A DNA stretch of 64,000 nt from Heterohyrax brucei (taxonomy: Eukaryota > Chordata > Mammalia > Hyracoidea > Procaviidae). Positions 11,560 to 22,610 of the stretch are shown here, piece after piece (the first letter of the stretch is position 1; every line of letters starts with the position of its first letter). The translations under genes and the position numbers were made by a program. The stretch covers positions 54,434,333 to 54,498,332 of the forward strand of contig CM053141.1 in the NCBI GenBank assembly GCA_028571685.1, given 5' to 3'. The notes beneath the pieces were generated by a model that was not told the origin of the DNA, searched no databases, and worked only from the letters and a program-made list of their open reading frames with translations.

Positions 11560-12130
11560 GTTTTAAAAATAAATAAATAACCACAATCTACTTATACACT
11601 GCCTACAAAAGACACATCTTAGACTTAAATACACAAACTAAAACTCTCAAAGGATGTGAAAAAAAATGTACCAAATGTATAGCATTCAAAATCAGGAGGG
11701 GCAATATTAATTTCTGATAAAATAGATTTTAAAGAAAAATCTATCACAATGGTAAAAGAAGTATACTACATAATGATTAGAAGGCCAATACTGCAGGAGG
11801 AAGTAACCATATTAAATACTTATACATCCAGCAAGAGGGCTCCTACGTGCACAAAACACATTCTAACAGCATTAAGATAAAAGATAAACATCTTCACAGT
11901 AGTAGGAGGAGATATCAACAGGGAAAGATGGAACATTCAGAAGAAACAAATAATAAAATTTAGAGTTGAGCTAAATAAATTAGAGAATAGAAAAATAGCT
12001 CAGTTAATGACACCAAAAGCTGGTTCTTTGAAAAAATTGACAAAATCAATAAACCATTGGCCAAACTGATAAAAGAAAAAAACAGGACAGGAAGCAAACA
12101 AGGAGACTAAGAACAAGGGTAGCAAAATTG
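11560..12130 (+). pseudogene. L1 ORF2 N-terminal remnant, copy A
   Basis: Translates in pieces as the L1 endonuclease domain ('LYTAYKRHILDLNTQT' near 11595-11640). After a deletion near 11925-11945 it continues as the segment just before the RT domain ('[11 protein letters not shown]' near 11965, 'INHWPN' near 12045). Multiple stops. The RT catalytic core is absent. Confidence 0.75.
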
Positions 12131-12145
12131 TAAGAAATTCAACTT

Positions 12146-12392
12146 GGTGCTGCCAAGTCCCTGGTCTTTTCTGTTGCCATCTAGCTGACGCTGACTCATG
12201 AAGACCTCAAGTATGTCAGAGTAGAACAGCATTCCATAAGGTTTTCAACATCTGATTTTCTTGTTTTTCTAAATAAATCGCCAGGCCTTTCTTCCAAAGC
12301 ACCTTTGGAAGAATTTGAACTGCTAGCCTTTCAATTAGCAGCCAAGCAAAAAAAAAGGTTAATACCTTCGCACTACCCAGAGACTCGTTAAA
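12146..12392 (-). mobile_element. Long AfroSINE-type element
   Basis: Antisense, about 245 bp, of the longer subfamily. It carries the additional middle piece 'taaatcgccaggcctttctt' besides the tail ('gctgactcatgaagacctc') and the head ('gcactacccagagactcg'). It lies exactly at the truncated 3' edge of L1 copy A. Confidence 0.85.
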
Positions 12393-12528
12393 CACTGTTG
12401 GAAGGCAAGAAACCATCTTGCAAGAGCACTGATTAACAAAGACTTAGGTAGACCAGGGTTTATATCTAGAGCCAAGCCAAATGTGTCTAAAGCCACTTCT
12501 TACTGATGGTCATATCAGGGTTAGTTTT

Positions 12529-13022
12529 TGTCGTGGATTAAATTCTGTACTCCCAAAATACCTGTCATCTTGGCTGGGCCATGATTCCCAGTATTATGAG
12601 ATTGTCCACCACTTTGCCATTTAATGTGATTTTCCTGTGTTTTGTAACTCTCGTCTCTATGATGTTATGAGGTGGAATGCCTGACAGTTACGTTAACGAG
12701 GAAGAACTCAATCTAAAATATTAAGTTGTGTCTGAAGGCAAATTCTTTCTGGATATAAAGGAGAGATATGAATAGAGAGACGCAGGGACCTCAGTATGAC
12801 GAAGAAAGCAGCACTGGGGGAGTGGGGCTCCTATGCTGAAAAGCTTCTGGACCAAGTGAAGATTGATGACAAGGACGTCCCCCAGAGCTAAGAGAGAAAG
12901 CCTTACCTTCGAGCTGGCACCCTGTTAGGAATTTTCAGTCTCTTACACTATGGGAGAATAAATTTGTTAAGGTCATCCACTATAGTATTCCTGCTATAAA
13001 AGCACTGAAATCTTGAAAATCA
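12529..13022 (+). mobile_element. MaLR-type solo LTR
   Basis: Begins 'tgtcgtggattaaattctg' and ends near 'cttgaaaatca' (TG...CA). Internal landmarks shared with 17354-17920 are 'ccatgattcccagtatt', 'gaccaagtgaagattgatga' and 'gagctggcaccctg', plus an AATAAA at 12956-12963. No internal region or partner LTR nearby, so a solo LTR. Possible 5-bp flanks 'gtttt'/'ggtgt' are poor. Old ERVL-MaLR-like family; exact name not determined. Confidence 0.8.
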
Positions 13023-13064
13023 GGTGTTTTTTTGTTGTTGTTGTTTGTCTATTTGTTTTTTATC

Positions 13065-13165
13065 TGCAAAAAGGAAAAATGATAGCTATTATGGAGAACT
13101 GCCATGAGAATTAAATGAGATCATGTGCATGCAGTGCCTGGAACTCTGCCTGACCCATAATAAGA
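13065..13165 (+). repeat. MIR SINE relic
   Basis: Contains 'gagaattaaatgagatcatg' and 'cagtgcctggaactctgcc', typical of the MIR core and 3' region. Strongly diverged, as expected of this ancient family. Confidence 0.7.
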
Positions 13166-13935
13166 CCTCTTTTATTCTGTGAAAAACTGCAAACACTAAA
13201 ATAAAGAAAGATCTCTTTAGAGTACAAACAAGAAAGAAAGAAAAAGAACTAGGAAGGCAGCTAATTAGGTTCTGATTGCACTTTTGGGATGAATGATCTT
13301 GGCAGCCCAAGTGCACCTGGGAGCTTAGGAGATTCTGTTGCCCCTTGTAACCTTAAATACACTTTTCCTACCAACACTGTCCACGTTTCCTCTTCCTGCT
13401 TTTGCCCTAGCCAGTTCCACGGTGTGCATGTATTAGTACCCAGTGGTGTAGGGAGTTCGAGGAAATTTGGAAGCAGAGAAGAACAGGCCCAGTAATCCTT
13501 CTAAAGGGCCTTACAAGTTCCTCAAGCTCAGACATAGGAAAAGAAAGCTCACCTGTGCCAAGGATCAGGAGGCAGACACAAAATGGACAAAGGACAGAGT
13601 TCAGAAGAGTAGATTTTAGTTTCAGCTTCGGCAAATTAGCCATGAGGCTTTTCTTAAGTCCCTTGACCTCTAGGATATTCAGGTTTCCCCTGCTTGGAAT
13701 AAAGGCTGGAAGGGTTGCTAACAAAGAGCCTTCCAGCTCCAACTTGTTCCATATTCAATCTCTAAAGTGTTCTTGAAAGAAGGTGCAGTCCCCAAGTTCT
13801 GACTGCCTTTCCTTTAACATAGATAGGGAGAAAAAAAGGAAGAAGAGTTAAAAAGAGAAATCCAAAAGGTGAAATGCTGTGGAAGAAATACAGTAATGAC
13901 TATCTTTCATGTGTGTAGGGCTTCATAACTTTTAA
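13166..13935. other. Non-coding stretch, no gene seen
   Basis: Overlapping open frames of 60-111 codons on both strands (for example 13407-13742) lack recognisable motifs and cover each other, typical of chance frames. Confidence 0.5.
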
Positions 13936-13939
13936 GGCA

Positions 13940-14050
13940 CCCTATGTACATTATTAAGGCAGGTACAACAGGTTATACCTAGCATACAAATAAGGACATG
14001 GAGATGCACAGAAGTGAACTGTCCAGCTTCCACGTTCTGAATGATTCACA
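13940..14050 (+). repeat. MIR-like relic
   Basis: Sequence 'acaaataaggacatggagat' followed by 'gcacagaagtgaactgtcc' resembles the MIR middle region. Weak. Confidence 0.45.
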
Positions 14051-14209
14051 GAATATTTAGTGTAGAGCTACAAGTCACACGAACAATAACACAAGTTGTC
14101 CTTCCCCATGTTCTCCTTCGTAGTTACTTGGAGCTGTTTTTTTCTCTCAGGCTGTGGCATGCTTCACAGAGTCAGTAAGAACTATGTCTATTTTTAACAC
14201 CTTAGTATG

Positions 14210-14720
14210 CTGGAAACTATGCACAGATCAAGATGCAGTCATTCAAATAGAACAAGGAGATGCTTCATCACTTAAAATCAGGAAAGGTGTGCATCTGAGT
14301 TGTATCATTTCATGACACTTATTCACTGTGCGTGTTGAACAAATAGTCTGAGAAGAAGAACGTGGCATCAGGATTGGAGGAAGACGTATTAACAGCCTTC
14401 CGTAGGCAGCCACTGTGAAGTGCGTTCTGATTCATAGCAATCCCATGCACAACAGAAAGAAACACTGACAGGTTCTGAGCATTTTCACAGTGGTTTCTGT
14501 GTTTGAGCCCCTAGTGTCTATGAGTTGGAACTGACTCAACAGCAATAATTTCTAAATGCTAGTGACACAAGCTTGCTTTCTGCAAGTAAAAAAGGACTTA
14601 AAACTGGGCTCAAACTTGACAATGGTTGTGCCAGCTCAGGACCCAGCAGTGTTTTTTTTTTCTGTTATGGATGGAGTTGGTATAAATTGAAACCCACTTG
14701 AAGGGCACCTAATGGCAACA
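14210..14720 (+). mobile_element. RTE fragment with nested RTE/SINE tail insertion
   Basis: 14225-14395 is RTE RT-region sequence in sense ('gcagtcattcaaatagaac', 'gaagaacgtggcatcagg') and the trace resumes at 14580. Between them, 14399-14545 holds an antisense RTE-tail piece ('tgattcatagcaatcccatg') followed by a sense tail ('ctatgagttggaactgactc'). A further tail at 14680-14715 ends 'gcacctaatggcaacag', the RTE terminus. Confidence 0.65.
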
Positions 14721-14724
14721 GTGC

Positions 14725-15940
14725 AAGACCAATTCAATTAAGCAACATGGGCACTGATTTCTCAGCTTCTCACTTTCGCTGTGGCTCCAGGGTATCTCAG
14801 GACCCAGAAGAACTCTGTCTATGATGAGCATAAAAAGTGAAGAGGAAGAAAAGGAGTCAGTACAATGAAGACAGAAAGATGTCACAAATTGAATTGTCTG
14901 CTGCTGGAATTTCCTGACACTTGAACAGAGAAGCATCCTGTTCACCATAAGAGGCTGAATTCTGGTTTGTGTAATAAACCTTAGTACTGGTTTCTGTAAT
15001 TTATCTCTTAACCTCTTTTATAATGCTCGAAAAGTCAGGCAACATATAGAAAAATGTGACCAATTTCGACAGCATGGCAAAACATGCCATTTGATCTCAT
15101 TTATTGTAATAGAGATTTAAAAGGACACTCATGAAGCATTTAGAACCTGTGAGTTAGTTGAATAGAACAAGTGGTTTTACATAAGATCTACTTGTAAATC
15201 ATTTAGTGCCTGGTTGCATTATTAAATAAGAGAATCATAACAACCAGCTTCTCAGAAAAACAGCTTCACCACTGATTAAAAGCCTGTAGGAATCAGGAGA
15301 ACATCTTTATTACATGTTGCAATACTTCTGAGACACATGAGAGCATCACAAGGAAATCTCACCTGCTTGGCCAGCGCCCTTGCTCCGGGTGCACTTCTCG
15401 ATCTGCAGGGTGTGAGCTAACTTTGGGGTCTCTGTTCAGTAGAAGAAAGAACCTGCCTGACTGCCAATTTAGAGACAAGCAACACTGCACACCAGGCATG
15501 AACAAAAGGAAAGGTGACAGCTTTGTGTCGGGAGCTGGTCTACATATTTGGATACTTCACAAACCCAGTGTGGTGTGTTCTTCCCAGGCACTGTGTCTCT
15601 TTCATGAGCTTTACAGTGGAAAGTGTTTCACATCTCTGTTTTTAGCTGACATCATGACCACCCAGTGGGATTGCTCATTCTTTCATATGCAGTAAAGAGA
15701 CTGTTTTGAATTCCAAGGACAGTCAGTTAGACCTGTCGTGAGAGATGTGGACCCTTTTAATGCAACCTCATGAAATCGTAATACAATTCCAAAATTGTCT
15801 TCAAGGTCCATGGGTGCATAATATAAATCAAGGACAGAAGATACTGATAATACTCGAGAAATCTTCGCTACACCATCCTAGCTATCACAGCAACTTTTTT
15901 ACTGACCTCAACAACAAGTTTGTTTTGTTTTTTAATTACA
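14725..15940. other. Non-coding stretch, no gene seen
   Basis: No convincing exon and no repeat I recognise. A short GC-richer patch near 15365-15420 is isolated. The 90-codon frame at 15423 has no familiar motif. Confidence 0.5.
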
Positions 15941-15950
15941 GCTTTTAGTA

Positions 15951-16112
15951 CCCAAAATCCACTACTATTAAGTCAATTCCAATTCATAGCAACCCTATAG
16001 TACACAGTAGAACCGCTCCATAGAGTTTCTGAGGAGCACCGGGTAGATTCAAACTGCCCAACATTTTGATTAGCAGACGTAGCACTTAACCACTAAGCTA
16101 CCGGAGTTTCCA
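15951..16112 (-). mobile_element. AfroSINE with TSD
   Basis: Antisense copy from tail ('aagtcaattccaattcatag') to head ('accggagtttcc'). Flanks 'cttttagta' (15942-15950) and 'ctcttagta' (16113-16121) form a 9-bp TSD with one mismatch. Confidence 0.93.
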
Positions 16113-16502
16113 CTCTTAGTATATTAAGTAAAAAGTATGTGTTTAAATGAGAATAGTAATAAATTAAAACTCATACATATTATCTTGCTCGATCCATACA
16201 ATAACTCTAAGAAAGCAGATGTCCTTATAGCTCAATGGTAAGGAAGACTGAGCAGTGAAAAGGCCAGGCCTTTCTCCCCAGGTCGCATAACGGTAACCCA
16301 GCCTAGCCCTTGAATTCTGCACCGGCAGGACAACATGCTCATTGAGGACAAAGGTTGCCTTTAACATAGCTCATCATCCTCAATGCCTGACACATGATAG
16401 TCCTTAGAAAATGATACAAAATGACACAGGAAGAGCCTCACATCTTGCCTAACACACTCTACTGAAACTCTGGGCTAAATTATCGGTTTTTAGGTCATAA
16501 TG

Positions 16503-16568
16503 AATGATTCATTCACAGAAAAGGAATGATTCATTCACAGAAAAGGAATAATTCATTCACAGATTAAG
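16503..16568. repeat. 22-bp tandem repeat, three copies
   Basis: The unit beginning 'aatgattcattcacag' (22 bp) occurs three times in tandem. The first two units are identical or nearly so, and the third has diverged at its end. A small minisatellite, no sign of a CRISPR or regulatory array. Confidence 0.9.
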
Positions 16569-16596
16569 GAAATGGTAAATGGAATCTAACCATCCA

Positions 16597-16762
16597 CTAA
16601 AAATACCCAACCCACTGCAGTCAAGACAAGTCTGACTCATAGCAACTCTATAGGACAGAGTAGAACTGCCCCGTAGAGTTTCCAAGGAGCACCTGGTGGA
16701 CTTCAGCTGCCAACAGTTTGGTTCACAGACACAGCACTTAACCACTGTGCCACCAGGGTCTA
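16597..16762 (-). mobile_element. AfroSINE with probable TSD
   Basis: Antisense, near full length, with tail 'aagtctgactcatagcaac' and head 'ctgtgccaccaggg'. The flanks 'tctaacca' and 'tctagcca' look like an 8-bp TSD with one change. Confidence 0.92.
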
Positions 16763-16779
16763 GCCAAGTAGCCAATAAC

Positions 16780-17345
16780 ACTTCTTAAATTAGCTATAAT
16801 TTGATACCTAGCATTATCAAGCTGCTGGAGACCAGGTCAACAAATTCATTTGGCAGTTTCCTTGACTTAATATTAAGCCTCGTAATAAAGTAAAGCATAA
16901 AGGACAGAAGTGGAAAACAGTGATTTAGCAAGGGTTTCATGTCGAAGAATTAGGTGGCTCTTTGGGGTTCTTGCCTCTAACCTCCATCCTATCATTCCTC
17001 CTGAATGGTGTTCTCTGCCCTGGGAATCTTCATTTCTTACAGACAGTTGAAAGCACCAAGTTTTGTGGAAGCTTCCTTTAGGAAAACAGAAGCATATTAA
17101 CACACTTATGCTCAATCTCTGATGTATCTCTTCAGTGAGAGTAATTTTCACATAGTATGAATTCATGGTTTCTGAACTCAGACCAGTTTCAGAACACAGA
17201 TATCACACGCTACATGTTGATTTTTAAGTATGTCTTAAACATTAAAAATGTCTTAAATATTTTTCCATTTCTAACAGTGGGGATATATTCTCTGAATGAT
17301 TATTCCATTCTATAATTAAATTATTTCTCTTTTGATGAAAAATAA
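16780..17345. other. Non-coding stretch, no gene seen
   Basis: Chance frames only (longest 97 codons, 16873-17166 on the minus strand) without motifs. Confidence 0.5.
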
Positions 17346-17353
17346 TTAGAGTC

Positions 17354-17920
17354 TGTCATGGATTGAATTGTGTCCCTCCAAAATATCAGTCAACTTGGCT
17401 AACCATGATTCCCAGTATTGTGTGCTTGTCCATGATTTTGTCATCTAATGTGATAGTCCTAAGTGTTGTAAATTCTACCTCTACAATGTTAGTATACAGT
17501 CACTCTCAATTAGAATCAACTCAGGGTCAACAGGTTACAGTATTAATGAGTGGGATTGATGATAGTTATGTCAATGAGACAGGACTCAGTCACAAGATTA
17601 GGCAGTCTCTTAAGCCAATCTCTTTTGAGAATGAAAGAGCGCAGTCACCAGAGAGGTATGGGGATATCATACTAAGAAGAAAGTAGAACCAGGAGTGTGA
17701 ACCCTTTGCACCCAGAATTCCAGCTCTGAGAAGTTCCTAATCGGAGGAAGACTGCCAACAAGAGCCTTCTCCAGAGCCCACAGAAGGAGAGAGCCTTCCC
17801 CTGGAGCTGGCACCCTGAATTCTGAATTCTAGCCTCCTAGACTGTAAGAGAATGATTTTTTCTTGTTAAATCGACCCACTTGTGGTATTTCTGTTATAAC
17901 TGCACAACATAAATAAGATA
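17354..17920 (+). mobile_element. MaLR-type solo LTR
   Basis: Starts 'tgtcatggattgaattgtg' and ends '...aaataagata'. The 5-bp flanks 'gagtc' (17349-17353) and 'gggtc' (17921-17925) fit an ERVL-type TSD. Same family as 12529-13022 and 26195-26485. It carries a roughly 45-bp foreign segment at 17492-17540. Confidence 0.85.
17492..17540 (+). mobile_element. AfroSINE/RTE-tail micro-insertion in LTR
   Basis: Within the LTR, the expected continuation after 'caatgtta' is interrupted by sequence resembling only the SINE tail ('ttagaatcaactcagggtc'), after which LTR sequence resumes at 'atgagtgggattgatga'. The other LTRs lack it. Any TSD is very short and unclear. Confidence 0.6.
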
Positions 17921-17925
17921 GGGTC

Positions 17926-18720
17926 TTCCTAATGCTGTTGCTATTACAAGTGCTGATGCTACATATCTCCTGTAAAAGTAGCTAGTGCTAACTCTGGAAA
18001 AGAGTGCAAAGTGTTTATAAAAATACAAAAATATAAATAAATACAGTCTCATCTTCAAAGATAATTGTTGATACTACCTTAAAAATCTTATTTTGAACAT
18101 CTTTCCAGGTACATATTATTTTATGTATTTGTCATAATGTTGTTTGATTGTCCTTCCTGCCTTGTTTCACAAATGGTATTATAAGAATTATCTAAATCCG
18201 TAATTCAGTTTAAATGATTTTGAAGTTTGTTTAATTACAGCACTTGTATGAAGTAATATTTATTTACTCATTCCTCTATTGCTAGATATTTGTGTCATTT
18301 CCAATTTCTAATTATCAATGATAGTGAAACATTACAGTAAATAAATGACCGCTTCTCAGGTAATTCCTCAGGATAGATTTCCAAAAGATAAAATTATTAG
18401 GTCAAAGGGTAGGAATGTTTTTAAGACCCTTGATACCTGTTAGAAAAAATTATTTCTACAATGATTGTATTTATACTCCACTAAAAAAACTGGGAGCATA
18501 CTTTCAGGTCACATTCATAGCACTAAATAGAATTTTGTTTTAATATTTTCCAATTTTTCTAGGCATTAAAAAAAAATCTCCTTTATTCCTTTATTTCTTC
18601 TCATGCCCTCAACTCTAAGATGCTACCAACTGTGGTATGACATCCTCTTTTCTTGGTTTGGAGAGGAGATGAGCTGTAAGAGAAGGAAACAACATATTGA
18701 ACATATACACTGATAGAAAT
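17926..18720. other. AT-rich non-coding stretch
   Basis: No supported gene and no repeat that I can name. Confidence 0.5.
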
Positions 18721-18721
18721 A

Positions 18722-19000
18722 GGTATTTTCTAGAATATAAATTCCACAAGAGCAGGAGTTTTTGTCTGTTTTGTTCATCGATGTATCCCAAAAGTCTGTC
18801 ACATAAAATCAAAAGCAAACCAAACCTGCTGCTGGTGGGTCTGACTGATAGTAACCACATATGACAGAGTAGAACTACTTTATAGGGCTTCCAAGAAGTG
18901 GTAGTGAATTTGAGATTCCAGCCTTTTCATTGGCAGCCAAGCGCTTAATCACTGCAGGCACCAAGGATCCACCTGTCCTGTAGTGAGTGCAAATTAGTGA
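18722..19000 (+). repeat. L2 3'-end relic, interrupted by SINE
   Basis: 'aattccacaagagcaggag' and 'tttgtctgttttgttcatcg' are typical of an L2 3' end. After the SINE at 18808-18966, the L2 end resumes with 'gtgagtgcaaattagtgaatga'. Confidence 0.65.
18808..18966 (-). mobile_element. AfroSINE in L2
   Basis: Antisense copy with tail 'ggtgggtctgactgatagt' and head region 'ggcagccaagcgcttaatc'. Diverged. Confidence 0.85.
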
Positions 19001-19700
19001 ATGAATAAGTTATGTCAGAAACATAGTGTTTGTAAATGTTTAAAAATGTTGCAAGAATACTGTATTCTTCAATTAATGAAACAGCATTTTATGAATAAGT
19101 TTTTGTGTTTTTTCTTCTCTTATAAAAAGAAAAACTTTATTTTTCATATCCTTTCTATTGGAATATTAGTTTGTTTTCATTAAATTTTAAGAGGCTTAAA
19201 CATTAAGGTACACATTCTGATTATATTCCTACAAGTGTTTCCAATACATAAATTGCCTTTTAATTTAATTATAAAGTTTATTGACACACCAAGTTGTTTC
19301 ATTGTCAAATGTCTCTTACGACTTTCATCATCATAATTAACATTACACTGCAAACATACTTAGAAATTTCACACAGATTATGGCACAGTGTCAGGTAGCT
19401 TTAACTTAATTTTTTTTCAAATAAACCATTTTCCCAATACTTGTTGAATAATTTGTTTTTTTCCCCAATCATTTTTGATTCTTATTTTTCGTGCATTAAC
19501 TGCTTACATGCATTAGATTCTGTTTTCAGTACTATTTTACACTGCCAATAACCTATCTCTCACTTGTTCCACTCAGATGTTATGAATCAGACACTGAAAT
19601 TCTGTAGAATGTTGTCGATCCCAACTAATAATTGTTATTTATAAATAAGTACACACTTGCAAAGCATATGTATGTGTATATTTATAGCTCATTTGTTCCA
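19001..19700. other. AT-rich non-coding stretch
   Basis: No gene or clear repeat. The 60-codon frame at 19001 is dominated by K/F codons from AT-rich sequence. Confidence 0.5.
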
Positions 19701-19703
19701 TAA

Positions 19704-19850
19704 AGGATACTCTGGTGGCATAGTGGCTAAGCGTTATGCCTGCTAACCAAAAGGTCAGCAGTTCAAATCTGCCAGGGGCTCTTGGAAACTCTGCCCTGTA
19801 GGGTCGCTAGGAGTTGGAATCAGCTTGATGGCACCAGGTTTGATTTTTGT
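19704..19850 (+). mobile_element. AfroSINE
   Basis: Head 'actctggtggcatagtgg', 'ctgctaaccaaaaggtcag', and a tail 'ttggaatcagcttgatggca'. Part of the body is shortened. Confidence 0.92.
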
Positions 19851-20990
19851 GGTTGTTATTGCTGTTCTGTAAAATTTAGCTCTAATTTTATAATCTGTAA
19901 ATATTTTCTGCTTAAAAAATAACTTTTTTCTGCTACTCAATAGCAAGAGTATACTAATTTTTCAAGTAATTCCTAGAGTTTTTTTAAATTGGCATTATTA
20001 ATAATTCTTTCTTTACATCACTAGAGCAAATATATGAAAGTAAAAGACATGTATTTATATCAAGATATCTCACTGAACTTAAATATTAATTCTGACAGTT
20101 TTTAAGCTTATAATCTTGAATTTCCATTTACTAAGTAGAATGACTCTACATTCTCTGTTCCAATAGCTATTATTTTAGAATAATTATTGTTTCCACTTCA
20201 GAAGTTCCGTGAAATAGAGTAGGATCAAGAAACTTTTGTTATATTACTTTCCACATCAACAAATACAAATTCAGGAAAAATATACCATCTTTCACTTTCC
20301 TAGTTTGCATACATCTATAAGAAATATGTATTATTTTGCTCATCCTGACTTAAATTAGTCAATTTTGAAACAGTAGGTATGAAAAGTTCAAGAAAATTGG
20401 AAGACAGATTTAGTCTTCAGCAATTTGAACATGTGTTAATTTAGTCACAAACCTTCTAAGAAATAACAAATAACATAAATAGTCTTTTGGAGCATGATAG
20501 AAAAAATTCAGACCCATTGTAAATAGAATCTGAATTTATTGTTGGAGGGAAATTTTCCTGTGACTTTCAGAGCTTGTACAGTCTATTCTGTCAGCTCTCA
20601 TACCTCCTGCAACACCTTTGTCAGAGTACAGCTATTCAAAGCACAAAAAAATCATAGACCTCAAAATGTTTAGACATCTGTGGTTTGTTGAAAGTCCATT
20701 AGAGGAAAACATATTTAATAAGATCAAAAAATCCAACAAAATTCAATAGTCTCTGAATGAGAAAGCTGAAATGCTTTCTGTGAGGGTAGAGAAAGATTGG
20801 CATCAAGCCAGTTAACTGTTATGCTCAGATGCCCCCAGGACCTGACTCAAACAACAATCCCTATCTGTTACACCTCTCAGCTACTCTCCAACCTGGGAAG
20901 CTGGCAGTTTTAATCAAGGGCCTGCAGATCTGTGATAGGAGTGCACAGGACTTAGCCTACTGCCTCAGGTCCTATTGACACTGAAAACAA
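19851..20990. other. Non-coding stretch, no gene seen
   Basis: AT-rich until about 20800, then a GC-richer section (20820-20980) without recognised repeat or exon signals. It ends in a short (AAAC)n run. Confidence 0.5.
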
Positions 20991-21005
20991 ACAAACAAAA
21001 TTAAG

Positions 21006-21164
21006 ACCAAGCCTACCGCTGTCAAGTCCATTCGAACTCACAGTGACCCTATAGGACGGAGTAGAACTGTCCCATCGAGTTTCCAAGGAGCACCTGGCAC
21101 GTTCAAACTGCCAACCTTTTGGTTAACAGCTGTAGCACTTAACTACTACACCACCAGGGTTTCC
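21006..21164 (-). mobile_element. AfroSINE (left arm of head-to-head pair)
   Basis: Antisense full-length copy with tail 'tcaagtccattcgaactcac' and head 'caccaccagggtttcc'. Its head abuts the head side of the sense copy starting at 21165. Confidence 0.93.
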
Positions 21165-21290
21165 CCTGCAGGTAAACAGAAAGTCAGAGTTCAAATCCAC
21201 CAAGCGCTCCTTGGAAACCTGATGGGGCAGTTCTACTCTGTCTACACGGTCACTATGAGTTGGAGTTGACTTGACGGCAGTGGGTTTTCA
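21165..21290 (+). mobile_element. AfroSINE (right arm of head-to-head pair)
   Basis: Sense copy missing its first ~35 bp: 'gttcaaatccaccaagcgc' to 'ttgacttgacggcagtggg'. With 21006-21164 it makes an inverted repeat able to fold on itself. Confidence 0.92.
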
Positions 21291-21357
21291 CCTCCTTTTG
21301 ATTGCAATGCAAACTAAACCACCCTAGAATGGCCTTTCTTTACCCTCTCCTCTTTTT

Positions 21358-21441
21358 GGAAACCCTGGTGGCGTAGTGTGTGTGTGTTTGTGTGTATGTA
21401 CGTGCATGCGTGCGTGCACGTGTGTGTGCGCACATGCACGC
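21358..21441 (+). repeat. AfroSINE head turned into (GT)n microsatellite
   Basis: A perfect SINE head 'ggaaaccctggtggcgtagt' (21358-21377) passes straight into a (TG)n/(TGCG)n tract to about 21441, after which 'cctgctgacacc' may be the next SINE segment. The SINE body is gone. Confidence 0.85.
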
Positions 21442-21716
21442 CTGCTGACACCAGAGATTTTAAAGCCAAAACACAATGTGTGAGACTAACTGCAAAAGAT
21501 ATTCCAACCCCTTTGTTCATTTAATAAACGTTCATCAATTGTCTCCTATGTGTCAGCTATCGTCCTATGCAGTATGGATACAAACCGTGAGGATAGTGAT
21601 GAAACTACCAGGCAGCAGTGTCTAGGTCTGTTCCTGAGAACTGAGATGTGTGACAGAGCACTACCGACAGAGAAAGGCCAGGATGGTCTATACCGAACTA
21701 CCGCCAAAAGGGGGAG

Positions 21717-21871
21717 AAAACCCACTGAAGTCAAGGCAATTCTAACTCACAGCGACCCTATAGACAGAGTCGAACTGCCCCATCAGGTTTCCAGGGAGCA
21801 CTTGGTGGGTTTGAACTGCCGACTTTCTGGTTAGCAGCATAGGACTTAACTACTACACCACCAGGGTTTCC
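21717..21871 (-). mobile_element. AfroSINE with TSD
   Basis: Antisense copy with tail 'ggcaattctaactcacagcg' and head 'caccaccagggtttcc'. Flanks 'aaaagggggaga' and 'aaaagaggagag' are a plausible diverged TSD. Confidence 0.92.
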
Positions 21872-21879
21872 AAAAAGAG

Positions 21880-22600
21880 GAGAGAGGGTAAAAAAAATGC
21901 TGGAGAATACACCATAGATGAGCACAAGCTTCAGGTATTTTACATGTGCGCAAAATTCTTCACAAATACTTAGCATAAATATTACAGAAGTATCATTTCA
22001 CAGCTTTATGCCCTAAAGTCAGAAATATAAAGTATTACATGGAGGATAGTCATTTGTCTGGTTTTTTTTGAACACCAGATAGATTCCTGTCGTCACAGCA
22101 CAATCGTTAGTGTTTTCATACTCAAAAGCATCCTGGTTTGCATGATGAATTACATAGTCACTCTGTTCTAACAAAATACGAGTGAGATTCTTTGTTATTA
22201 AGGAAATTTCACTAGAATCCTCTCCCTTCTCATACTATTTCGGGAACTTTGGAAGCCAAAACTACTCCCTAAGGTTTTTCCAAACTCCCCAAGCTCTTAC
22301 GTTAACCTGGCCTCTTCTGTCTTCTGGTGTCTCATGGCCCAGCATTCTCTCTTATGCTGTCTTTGTAGACTCAGGTAAGACAGACCCCCTTCCATATGCC
22401 AAAAAGATATCCACACCCATAATTAATGTGGAGATAGCTTTACTAGTGACTACAATGGAAAGAAGAGCAAAAATGTGCAGTACATGTCACACAGTAAAGT
22501 GATAGGAAAATACAAATTATTCACTCTATGGGACCTGCTTCAAGAGTTGGTTTCTTCCCTCTTCCCCCAAGCAACCCAAGCTCACATTATATTTAGCTTC
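21880..22600. other. Non-coding stretch, no gene seen
   Basis: A 106-codon frame (22182-22502, plus) has no known motif and no upstream promoter or splice signal I could support. Confidence 0.5.
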
Positions 22601-22610
22601 TCTCTCTCAC

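Larger units (their letters stand above)
8668..12130 (+). mobile_element. L1 copy A (5'UTR, ORF1, partial ORF2)
   Basis: Paralogous to the L1 at 45308-50455 through its 5'UTR, ORF1 and endonuclease region. Shared landmarks are 'ttaacaacaaa' near 8716, 'cccaaaacaaagaat' near 9997 and 'gatgagaagacatctatcc' near 10470. ORF2 is recognisable from about 11560. Near 11925-11945 it jumps from the endonuclease 'GDIN' region to the 'LENRKIAQ...INH' segment, a deletion. The 3' end is missing, replaced at 12146 by another SINE. It contains two AfroSINE insertions. Confidence 0.85.

Noticed and set aside
16503-16568. Direct repeats as a CRISPR-like array
   Set aside because: Three abutting 22-bp units with no spacers in a mammalian genome; a simple tandem duplication.
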